Positions 1-5,402 of a DNA stretch of 7,389 nucleotides are shown here, one piece after another (the first letter of the stretch is position 1; each line of letters opens with the position of its first letter). The DNA is taken from assembly GCA_035938215.1 (NCBI GenBank), contig DASZHC010000158.1:1-7389 (forward strand), written 5' to 3'. This DNA is from DASZHC01 sp035938215 (GTDB lineage: Bacteria > Verrucomicrobiota > Verrucomicrobiia > Chthoniobacterales > JAFAMB01). The notes under the pieces are model-generated. The model was not told where the DNA came from and did no database searches. It worked only from the letters and a program-made list of their open reading frames with translations. A program made the position numbers and the translations under genes.

Positions 1-321
1 CGTAATGCGCCGCAACTTAGACAGGGAGAAAACTTGAAACCCTCCGCTATCAGTCAGGATGGGACGGTCCCAGCCCATGAACTTGTGCAGGCCGCCACAA
101 TGCTGGATGACTTCTAGACCGGGCCTCAAAAAGAGATGATAGGTGTTCCCCAAGATCACTTGAGCGCCTACCTCGAGTAACTCGGAAGGGGTGGTCGCTT
201 TGACCGTTCCTTGGGTTCCGACCGGCATAAACACCGGGGTTTCAATCACACCGTGGGCGGTAGTCAGACGTCCGCGTCGGGCACGGGAGACAATGTCAGT
301 GGAAAGTACTTCAAAATGCAT
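1..321 (-). CDS. tgt: Queuine/preQ1 tRNA-guanine transglycosylase, N-terminal part (cut by window edge)
   Basis: The enzyme exchanges the wobble guanine of GUN-anticodon tRNAs for the queuosine precursor preQ1. Only the first 107 codons are present; the reading frame runs off the left edge with no stop. Recognisable family blocks are the start MHFEVLSTD, the T-A-H-G-x-I-E-T-P-V-F-M-P-V-G-T-Q-G-T-V-K block at residues 21-41, the I-L-G-N-T-Y-H-L block at 56-63 with L-R-P-G just after, and T-D-S-G-G-F-Q-V-F-S-L at 90-100. D91 in the last block matches the conserved active-site Asp of the SGG(F/Y)Q motif. The ATG at 321 is chosen because the family alignment begins there. It lies 15 bases after the stop of the PPK2 gene, so it is probably the last visible gene of the same transcript. 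The zinc-binding C-terminal half is outside the window. The upstream purine-rich AGAGACGAAG is at best a weak ribosome site. Confidence 0.95.
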   Translation of the reverse strand, partial: MHFEVLSTDIVSRARRGRLTTAHGVIETPVFMPVGTQGTVKATTPSELLEVGAQVILGNTYHLFLRPGLEVIQHCGGLHKFMGWDRPILTDSGGFQVFSLSKLRRIT

Positions 322-336
322 GTAGAAACTTCGTCT

Positions 337-1242
337 CTACTTCTCACTGAGAAGTTCTTGCTTCGCTTTTTCGAGCTCTTCAGCCTTGCTTTTTGGGACC
401 GTGGGATATTTGAGGTCCAGGGATTTCAACGTCGCTACGATCACTTGCGACACAGAGAGACGGGTAAACCATTTGTGATCAGCAGGGATAACAAACCAAG
501 GCGCCCAGGAAGTACTGGTGTTAGTGAGCGTTTGTTCATAGGCATCCATGTAGTCAGGCCAAAAACGCCGTTCGCGAATATCTGCGGCCGAGAATTTCCA
601 ATTCTTCTCTTTTTCTTCAATTCGCTTTAGAAAGCGTTTCTTCTGTTCTTCTTTGGACATATTAAGGAAGAACTTCAGGATAACGGTCCCATTATCGGTC
701 AGGTATCGTTCGTAGTTATTGATGTCCGAGAAACGCTGTTTCCAAATGGTTTTCTTATCCGGCTTTGGCAAATGCTGGTTTTCTAAAAGCTCGGGATGTA
801 CTCGGGTAACTAAGACTTCCTCGTAATACGAACGGTTAAAAATCCCGATTTGTCCGCTGCGAGGTAAGTTACGGGTTGCCCGCCATAAGTAGTCGTGATC
901 AAGCTCCTCGGTCGACGGCGTCTTGAAACTATGGACCTCACAACCTTGAGGATTAACCCCGGACATGACGTGTTTAATGGTGCCATCTTTCCCGGCGGCA
1001 TCGAGCGCCTGGAACACGATCAAAAGTGAGTAAGTATCGTTGGCAAATAACAGGTCCTGCTGGTCGGCCAGACGTAGCACGTTCGCTGCGAGATCGACTT
1101 CGGCTTCTTTCTTGTCTTTGTAAGCGCCGGTGTAGCCCGTCTCGAAGTCCTTCTCCAAATCTACCTCTTTACCTGGCGGTACTAGAATCTTTTTAAGGTC
1201 GAACCCACCCTTTTTGGGCAAGTACTTTTCCAAGTCGATCAT
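337..1242 (-). CDS. ppk2: PPK2-family polyphosphate:nucleotide phosphotransferase
   Basis: This family moves phosphate between inorganic polyphosphate and nucleoside mono- or diphosphates, in the cytoplasm. The 301-residue product carries the PPK2 kinase core: a Walker A-like D-A-A-G-K-D-G at residues 81-87, the substrate/lid segment F-K-T-P-S-T-E-E-L-D-H-D-Y-L-W-R at 106-121, and a Walker B-like F-N-R-S-Y-Y-E-E-V at 135-143 followed by R-V-H-P. The Asn at 136, where the best-known class I enzymes have Asp (FDRSWYN), together with the short single-domain length, resembles the class III/TIGR03709-type group that can act on both AMP and ADP. That subclass is my inference from motif memory. A TTG at 1248 would add two residues, but the ATG at 1242 is preferred. 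No clear Shine-Dalgarno is seen. The gene starts 22 bases after the purC stop and ends 15 bases before tgt. The C-terminus is a charged Lys/Glu-rich helix. Confidence 0.93.
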   Translation of the reverse strand: MIDLEKYLPKKGGFDLKKILVPPGKEVDLEKDFETGYTGAYKDKKEAEVDLAANVLRLADQQDLLFANDTYSLLIVFQALDAAGKDGTIKHVMSGVNPQGCEVHSFKTPSTEELDHDYLWRATRNLPRSGQIGIFNRSYYEEVLVTRVHPELLENQHLPKPDKKTIWKQRFSDINNYERYLTDNGTVILKFFLNMSKEEQKKRFLKRIEEKEKNWKFSAADIRERRFWPDYMDAYEQTLTNTSTSWAPWFVIPADHKWFTRLSVSQVIVATLKSLDLKYPTVPKSKAEELEKAKQELLSEK

Positions 1243-1264
1243 GATCAAACAATAAGAAACGTGG

Positions 1265-2152
1265 TTATTGGCGAGAGGCCAACCGATAACCCGTTAATCG
1301 TACCAAGGCGTCTTGGTACTTTTGAGCTGTTTTTTCCACTACCTCAGCAGGCAAAGACGGGGCGGGCGGTTGTTTGTTCCAATCGACAGATTCCAGATAG
1401 TCGCGCACGAATTGTTTGTCAAAGCTTGGCGGGTTAATCCCTTCCTGGTAACCGGCAACCGGCCAAAATCGCGAGGAATCCGGCGTCAGACATTCGTCGA
1501 TGAGGACCAATTGACCGTCGATCACGCCAAACTCAAATTTTGTGTCGGCAACGATGATGCCGCGATCGTAGGCAAAATCGCTCCCTTCAAGGAACAAAGA
1601 TAGGCTGGTCTCGCGAACTAGTTCGGCGAATTGAGGGCCTACTAACTCGCAGAATTGGTTCCAGGAGATCGGCTCGTCGTGTCCGGTCTGTGCCTTGGTT
1701 GAAGGGGTAAAGAGTAGTTCCGGAAGGCGAGAGGCGAGTTTCAATCCAGCCGGCAGCGGGTGGCCGCTAACTTGGCCGGTGGATTGATATTCTTTCCAAG
1801 CTGAGCCGGCTAGATAGCTGCGAACCACGCATTCCACTGGTAATGGGCTAGCTTTCCGAACCAGCATGGAGCGGCCGGCCAGTTGGGCTGCGAACGGCCG
1901 AAATTGATCAGGAAATTCGGTGACTTCGGTCGAAACAAAATGGTTGGGAATATCCGCGAACTTCCGGAACCAATGGGCGGAGAGCTGATTCAGGACAGAA
2001 CCTTTTCCTGGAATTGGTTGCGGTAGAATACAATCAAAGGCCGATATACGATCGGTAGAGACGATCACAACGTGCTCGTCTGCGTCGAAAATCTCGCGGA
2101 CTTTGCCGCTGCCGATTTTTCTTATGCCGGGAAGATCAAATTCAAGGGACAT
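1265..2152 (-). CDS. purC: Phosphoribosylaminoimidazole-succinocarboxamide synthase (SAICAR synthetase)
   Basis: This purine-synthesis enzyme joins CAIR and aspartate using ATP to give SAICAR. The 295-residue length matches the longer (about 300 residue) form also seen in yeast Ade1 rather than the about 240-residue E. coli form. Visible signature blocks are G-S-G-K-V-R-E-I-F (14-22), S-T-D-R-I-S-A-F-D (32-40), I-P-G-K-G-S-V-L-N (47-55), P-V-E-C-V-V-R-S-Y-L-A-G-S (105-117), F-T-P-S-T-K-A (148-154), A-D-T-K-F-E-F-G (202-209) and I-D-E-C-L-T-P-D-S-S-R-F-W-P (218-231). Ser112 stands where Gly is usual in VVRGYL. The ATG at 2152 fits the family N-terminus and overlaps the end of the upstream phosphatase gene by 11 bases, suggesting translational coupling. 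There is no clear Shine-Dalgarno, which fits coupling. No other purine-pathway gene is visible nearby. PPK2, just downstream, acts on the nucleotides this pathway supplies. Confidence 0.97.
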   Translation of the reverse strand: MSLEFDLPGIRKIGSGKVREIFDADEHVVIVSTDRISAFDCILPQPIPGKGSVLNQLSAHWFRKFADIPNHFVSTEVTEFPDQFRPFAAQLAGRSMLVRKASPLPVECVVRSYLAGSAWKEYQSTGQVSGHPLPAGLKLASRLPELLFTPSTKAQTGHDEPISWNQFCELVGPQFAELVRETSLSLFLEGSDFAYDRGIIVADTKFEFGVIDGQLVLIDECLTPDSSRFWPVAGYQEGINPPSFDKQFVRDYLESVDWNKQPPAPSLPAEVVEKTAQKYQDALVRLTGYRLASRQ

Positions 2153-2576
2153 TTGGCAACTGATCGAGCAGGTGGAGGATTTGGCTTTCGATAGCCGGCA
2201 GCGCCACGTCCGGCAGCGCGAGCGGCATATCTGGAACTTCCCAATATTGAATTCTTTGGGTCCAAGTGGGGAACTGCTGTTCCATCATCGTGAGATGCTC
2301 GTTGCGATCCAAGGCGATGCAAAGGTCTGCAGTCTCTAAGTCGTTCTCAGTGAGTTGGATCCGACCCGGACCTGTGTAGGACACCGGGATTTGTCGAGCT
2401 GATAGTGCCGCAGCCGTAAAAGGAGATAGGATTCCATCCGCCCAATGGATCGCGAGCCCTCGTGAATACGCTTGCCACGGAATTCTCCGTTGTTTGGCGT
2501 GGAAATTGAAAAGGGCCTCGGCAAAGCGGCTCCGATAGAAGTTTCCCGTGCAAATGAACAAAACCTTTTTTGTCAC
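2142..2576 (-). CDS. Low-molecular-weight protein-tyrosine-phosphatase / ArsC-like family protein
   Basis: The product belongs to the low-molecular-weight phosphatase fold, which covers protein tyrosine phosphatases and thioredoxin-type arsenate reductases. With the GTG start at 2576 it has 144 residues. The catalytic P-loop C-x5-R-S is at residues 9-16 (C-T-G-N-F-Y-R-S), directly after the first beta strand (K-K-V-L-F-I). L-D-R-N-E-H-L at 89-95 fits the conserved (M/L)(D/T)xxH segment, and D116 in W-E-V-P-D-M-P is the likely general acid. The P-loop interior (TGNFY) differs from the usual xGNxCRS, with Phe-Tyr where Ile/Ser-Cys are common. The frame stays open to a TTG at 2612 (156 residues), but the 12 extra residues fall before the first strand, so GTG 2576 is preferred; neither start has a good ribosome site. 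The gene overlaps purC by 11 bases and heads the minus-strand cluster. Phosphatase versus arsenate reductase cannot be decided here; no ars genes are adjacent. Confidence 0.87.
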   Translation of the reverse strand: MTKKVLFICTGNFYRSRFAEALFNFHAKQRRIPWQAYSRGLAIHWADGILSPFTAAALSARQIPVSYTGPGRIQLTENDLETADLCIALDRNEHLTMMEQQFPTWTQRIQYWEVPDMPLALPDVALPAIESQILHLLDQLPNVP

Positions 2577-2628
2577 TTCTTTGGGAATAGCTTGAAGGCG
2601 GCAAGAAAGCAAAGGGCAGGAGTCAGCA

Positions 2629-2789
2629 GGCGAGTGGGCGAAACGGCGAAACGGCGAATGGGCGAGGCGGCGACACCGCGTAAGTCCAATCCGTTCGCCT
2701 TTTACGCAGGGAACGCCTTAAATTCATCGAGCCTGCCGCGCGGATACGCGCCTCGCCGGTGCGCCCATTCGCCGTTTCGCCCGCTCGCC
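2629..2789. repeat. Long imperfect inverted repeat with arms made of 8-base tandem units (element 1)
   Basis: The left arm, 2629-2672, is five and a half 8-base units of the form GGCGANNN, with last four bases AGTG, AAAC, AAAC, AATG and AGGC in turn. The right arm, 2750-2789, read on the minus strand, is again five units ending AGCG, AAAC, AATG, CACC and AGGC. The arms therefore pair over much of their length, with one unit offset between them. Weaker similarity continues outside: AGGAG at 2619-2623, and its complement CTCCT at 2796-2800. The 77-base core at 2673-2749 contains a small inner stem (GCGTAA at 2678-2683 with TTACGC at 2702-2707). It sits in the divergent gap between the phosphatase and the DEAD-box gene, so promoters for both sides must lie in or beside it. 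No protein-coding signal is convincing here. Confidence 0.85.
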
Positions 2790-2865
2790 TCAGGGCTCCT
2801 AGATTTTGGCTCCTGTTTCCTTGGCATTTGCGATTTCGGGCGAATACCCGATACTTCAAGCCCGG

Positions 2866-4074
2866 ATGAGCTTTCAGAACCTAGGTCTATCAGACGCAGT
2901 TGTGCATGGCGTGCAGTCCCTAGGCTACGTCGAACCGACGCCAATTCAGGAGCGATGTATTCCGTTGATCCTGGAAAAGAAAGATCTCATCGGATCGGCC
3001 CAGACGGGCACCGGTAAGACGGCGGCATTCGCGCTGCCTATCCTCACTCTGCTGGGGACGCGGAAAGGTCCTCGTTGTTTGGTTTTAGAGCCGACACGCG
3101 AGCTGGCGTTGCAGGTCGAGAATGCGTTTCAGTATTACGGCCGTTTTTCAGAAGCTGAGATCGGGGTCTTTTACGGCGGAGTCGGGTACGATCGGCAGAA
3201 GAAGCTGCTCGAATTCGGCATCGATATCATTATCGCGACTCCCGGCCGGTTACTGGATCTGCAGCAGCAAGGGATCATGGATTTGAGATCGATCGAAATT
3301 CTTGTCCTGGATGAAGTCGATCGCATGCTGGACATGGGCTTTTTACCCGACGTTCGCAAAATCGTGGAGCTCTGTCCGAAACAACGGCAAACCCTTTTGT
3401 TTTCGGCGACGATTCCGCCTGAAATCGGTAGCTTCGCTTCCTGGGTTTTACAGAATCCTATCGTAATTGACATCGGTGTACGGAAAGCGGCAGTAACGGT
3501 GACGCATGCATTTTATCCGGTGGCAGCGGCTCAGAAGTTCGATCTCCTGGTCCAGCTCTTAGAGCAGACCCACTATGAGAGCGTCATTGTTTTTACCCGA
3601 ACCAAACAGGCGGCAGACGAAATTTCCAACCGGCTAAAAGTGCTGAAGCATTCCGTCACCGTACTGCACTCTGACCGGAACCAGCGCGAACGAATTGCAG
3701 CGCTGGAGGGGTTCAAGAAAGGGACCTATGAAGTGCTAGTGGCCACAGATATCGCTGCTCGTGGGCTTGATATCGCTGGGGTTACCCATGTCATGAATTA
3801 CGACATCCCGCTCCATCCGGAAGATTACGTCCATCGGATTGGGCGCACGGGACGGGCTGAACAAGCCGGAGACGCTTTTACGTTGGTCATTGCTGAGGAA
3901 TTGAAGGCAATGCTCGATATCGAGCGTTTTATCGACCAGAAAGTGCCGCGGGTAAGGCTAAAAGATTTTCCCTACGTTTATACCGCTTTGTTTGAGGAAG
4001 ATAAACAGCCGTCCAAGCCGGTGCGAGGGTATCGGACCGCTCGGGGGGTTTCTTACGGGAGGCGGGGTAAGTAG
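2866..4074 (+). CDS. DEAD-box ATP-dependent RNA helicase, RhlE-like, with DEVD motif II
   Basis: The 402-residue product is a two-RecA-domain RNA helicase likely to act in ribosome assembly or RNA turnover. Motifs run in order: Q motif with F3 and P-T-P-I-Q (24-28), motif I A-Q-T-G-T-G-K-T (45-52), Ia P-T-R-E-L-A, Ib T-P-G-R-L, motif II D-E-V-D (149-152), III S-A-T (180-182), IV V-I-V-F-T-R-T-K, V A-T-D-I-A-A-R-G-L-D (293-302) and VI H-R-I-G-R-T-G-R (323-330). Motif II has Val in place of Ala (codon GTC at 3316-3318), while all other motifs look intact, so the enzyme is probably active. The frame is open upstream to 2806, but the ATG at 2866 is chosen because M-S-F-Q-N-L-G-L is the normal family start. 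The C-terminal tail after about residue 370 is short and basic (RGYRTARGVSYGRRGK), plausibly for RNA binding. No clear Shine-Dalgarno is seen. The family is broad, so RhlE, CsdA-like or another subtype cannot be assigned firmly. Confidence 0.95.
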   Translation: MSFQNLGLSDAVVHGVQSLGYVEPTPIQERCIPLILEKKDLIGSAQTGTGKTAAFALPILTLLGTRKGPRCLVLEPTRELALQVENAFQYYGRFSEAEIGVFYGGVGYDRQKKLLEFGIDIIIATPGRLLDLQQQGIMDLRSIEILVLDEVDRMLDMGFLPDVRKIVELCPKQRQTLLFSATIPPEIGSFASWVLQNPIVIDIGVRKAAVTVTHAFYPVAAAQKFDLLVQLLEQTHYESVIVFTRTKQAADEISNRLKVLKHSVTVLHSDRNQRERIAALEGFKKGTYEVLVATDIAARGLDIAGVTHVMNYDIPLHPEDYVHRIGRTGRAEQAGDAFTLVIAEELKAMLDIERFIDQKVPRVRLKDFPYVYTALFEEDKQPSKPVRGYRTARGVSYGRRGK

Positions 4075-4078
4075 AGAA

Positions 4079-4217
4079 GGTGAAAAGTGAAAGGTGACAG
4101 GTGAAAGGTCACGCGATCACGTCTTCGGCGAGACGCACGTCGCCTCAGTAACTGACGTCCCATTCGTCAAGCATCTTCGGCGTCCCACTTTTCACCTATC
4201 ACCTTTCACTTTTCACC
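4079..4217. repeat. Inverted repeat with arms made of 7-base tandem units (element 2)
   Basis: The left arm, 4079-4109, is GGTGAAA, AGTGAAA, GGTGACA, GGTGAAA, then GGT. The right arm, 4187-4217, read on the minus strand, has the same four units in the same order (the third is GGTGATA) and then AGT, so 29 of 31 positions pair. The core of 77 bases (4110-4186) holds two smaller stems: CGTCT at 4120-4124 with AGACG at 4131-4135, and ACGTC at 4137-4141 with GACGT at 4154-4158. It fills almost the whole gap between the convergent helicase and ADP-ribosylglycohydrolase genes, starting 5 bases after one stop and ending 8 bases before the other. It could end transcription from both sides, although no T-run follows the stem. 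Confidence 0.9.
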
Positions 4218-4225
4218 TTTCTTCC

Positions 4226-5221
4226 CTAGCGGCTCTCGTCGAGGAGGATTCTGTCCAGCGCGGTGGAGATGCGGGATTCGGCGGACAGCTTCGAGCGCCA
4301 ATCTTTTGGGATCGCGTCGATACCGAGATGGGCGCCTAGCCAGGCGCCGAGCATGGCGGCGCGTCCGGCGTTGTCGCCTCCGGCCCGGAGAGTGGCTAAG
4401 ATCGCAGTCTCGAAGTCGTCGCTATGCTTTAAGAAGGCGTGCAGCGCTGAGGGAAAACTTTGAGGTAACGGGCAAGCTTGGCCGAAAGTTAGGGTTGCTT
4501 CGGTTACCTCCTCGAATGTTTCGCCCAGAGCCTGTTGCGTTTTTTGGCGGATCTCCGGACTTAGAGCCGGAGCTACAAAATCGAGTCTGAATTGAGCATT
4601 GTTCAGGGCGCGGTGGATGTCTCGTCCTAACAAAAGCTCTACCAAGAAGAGCCCATGAAATTTCATGTATCCAATGGTAGCAGGCTTGTTTTGACAAACC
4701 TTCGTTGCTACCTCCACCAGATCAGGTAGGCCCGGGTCACGCCAGTAGCGCACGACTAAGCTGGCGAGACGTGACCCGCCAGCGAGATGATCGTCATCAG
4801 CGCCTTGTTGGAAGTCATAGCTTTCGGCAGGGTTAGTTTGGCAAAAGCGCTTATAATTTTCTAACGTACCGCTCGTCGCCTTGTCTAGATAACCGTGATA
4901 ATTGGGCGAACCGAAGGTCGCTACAAATCGTTTTCCGAACGATTGGGCGTCGAACGCACCAACCTCGGCAATAGATTCGAGGAGCACCAACGCGCCCTCG
5001 CCATAATGGGTCTGGTCGCCAGGCTTACGACTCGCGTGATAATGATCGGGCGCCGGGCTTTCAAAACCAACAACCCCACCCGGAAATTTAACAGACAATT
5101 CTTGGAGATCGTAAATCCAGTGGCTACCCAGGGCGGCGGCATCACCGACAAATTGACCCCAAACTGCTCCGCGGAGGCGATCTTGCACCGTCACTTCGCG
5201 GCTCGAAGTTCCCGCAATCAT
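4226..5221 (-). CDS. ADP-ribosylglycohydrolase-family protein, crystallin-J1-like subtype
   Basis: The product is a 331-residue all-helical protein of the ADP-ribosylglycohydrolase superfamily; classical members remove ADP-ribose from proteins or small molecules using two Mg ions. Visible blocks are R-G-A-V-W-G-Q-F-V-G-D-A-A-A-L-G (17-32) followed by S-H-W-I-Y-D (33-38), G-D-Q-T-H-Y-G-E (68-75), H-G-Y-L-D-K-A-T (109-116), G-A-D-D-D-H-L-A-G-G (140-149) and G-G-D-N-A-G-R (281-287). The H-W-I-Y-D and G-G-D-N-x-x-R forms recall the J1-crystallin-like branch. The classical T-D-D-(S/T) and D-x-D-(S/T) metal ligands are altered to D-Q-T and D-N, so the activity is uncertain. The frame is open to a TTG at 5266, but the ATG at 5221 keeps the conserved start R-L-R-G near residue 15; a GTG for residue 10 is another option. 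It converges on the helicase gene and diverges from the TPR gene, so it is probably monocistronic. Confidence 0.88.
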   Translation of the reverse strand: MIAGTSSREVTVQDRLRGAVWGQFVGDAAALGSHWIYDLQELSVKFPGGVVGFESPAPDHYHASRKPGDQTHYGEGALVLLESIAEVGAFDAQSFGKRFVATFGSPNYHGYLDKATSGTLENYKRFCQTNPAESYDFQQGADDDHLAGGSRLASLVVRYWRDPGLPDLVEVATKVCQNKPATIGYMKFHGLFLVELLLGRDIHRALNNAQFRLDFVAPALSPEIRQKTQQALGETFEEVTEATLTFGQACPLPQSFPSALHAFLKHSDDFETAILATLRAGGDNAGRAAMLGAWLGAHLGIDAIPKDWRSKLSAESRISTALDRILLDESR

Positions 5222-5237
5222 AGTGAAGAGAATTGGT

Positions 5238-5266
5238 ACAATATGCCGGTTAAAATAAAAAACCAA
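5238..5266 (-). promoter_or_regulatory. Possible sigma-70-like promoter for the ADP-ribosylglycohydrolase gene
   Basis: On the minus strand TTGGTT (5266-5261) and TATTGT (5243-5238) are separated by 17 bases in an A/T-rich stretch. The match is partial (3 of 6 and 4 of 6 to the usual consensus). Transcription from it would begin only some ten bases before the ATG at 5221, which would agree with choosing that start rather than the TTG at 5266. This is a weak, position-based suggestion. Confidence 0.2.
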
Positions 5267-5302
5267 AAAATCGTGGCGTCAGTGCAGGTCTACGGCAAGT
5301 TC

Positions 5303-5319
5303 TCGGACGTTCAGTCCGA
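5303..5319. other. Small perfect hairpin in the divergent intergenic region
   Basis: TCGGAC (5303-5308) and GTCCGA (5314-5319) pair perfectly around a 5-base loop GTTCA. It lies in the 181-base gap between the divergent ADP-ribosylglycohydrolase and TPR genes, about 84 bases before the TPR start. It could be an operator half-site pair or a leader structure, but a stem of this size can also occur by chance. Confidence 0.3.
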
Positions 5320-5402
5320 TAGACTGGTTGCTGAAGTTTTTTCGGAGACGGTTGTAAACTATTGAGATCCGGTTCAGAGGTAAGGGGTTTAAGCACGGAA
5401 AA

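Noticed and set aside
211..630. Plus-strand open frame of 139 codons
   Set aside because: It is antisense to the clearly recognised tgt and PPK2 genes and shows no protein family signature.
2629..2789. Tandem repeats as a possible CRISPR array
   Set aside because: The units are only 7-8 bases, directly adjacent without spacers, and arranged as inverted arms; no cas genes are nearby.
2629..2789. Element 1 as an insertion sequence
   Set aside because: The span is about 160 bases with no transposase frame and no clear target-site duplication. At most it is a non-autonomous element.
2806..2865. N-terminal 20-residue extension of the DEAD-box helicase
   Set aside because: The extension has no similarity to the family start, while M-S-F-Q-N-L-G-L at 2866 is the expected Q-motif start.
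2472..3017. Plus-strand open frame of 181 codons across the divergent gap
   Set aside because: It runs antisense to the phosphatase gene, through the repeat element and into the helicase in another frame. Its composition follows the repeat units and no family is recognisable.
5328..5360. TTGCTG (5328-5333) and TAAACT (5355-5360) as a promoter for the TPR gene
   Set aside because: The spacing is 21 bases, too long for a normal sigma-70 promoter, and the hexamers are only partial matches.
4895..5365. Plus-strand open frame of 156 codons
   Set aside because: It is antisense to the ADP-ribosylglycohydrolase gene, which has conserved motifs throughout the overlap.
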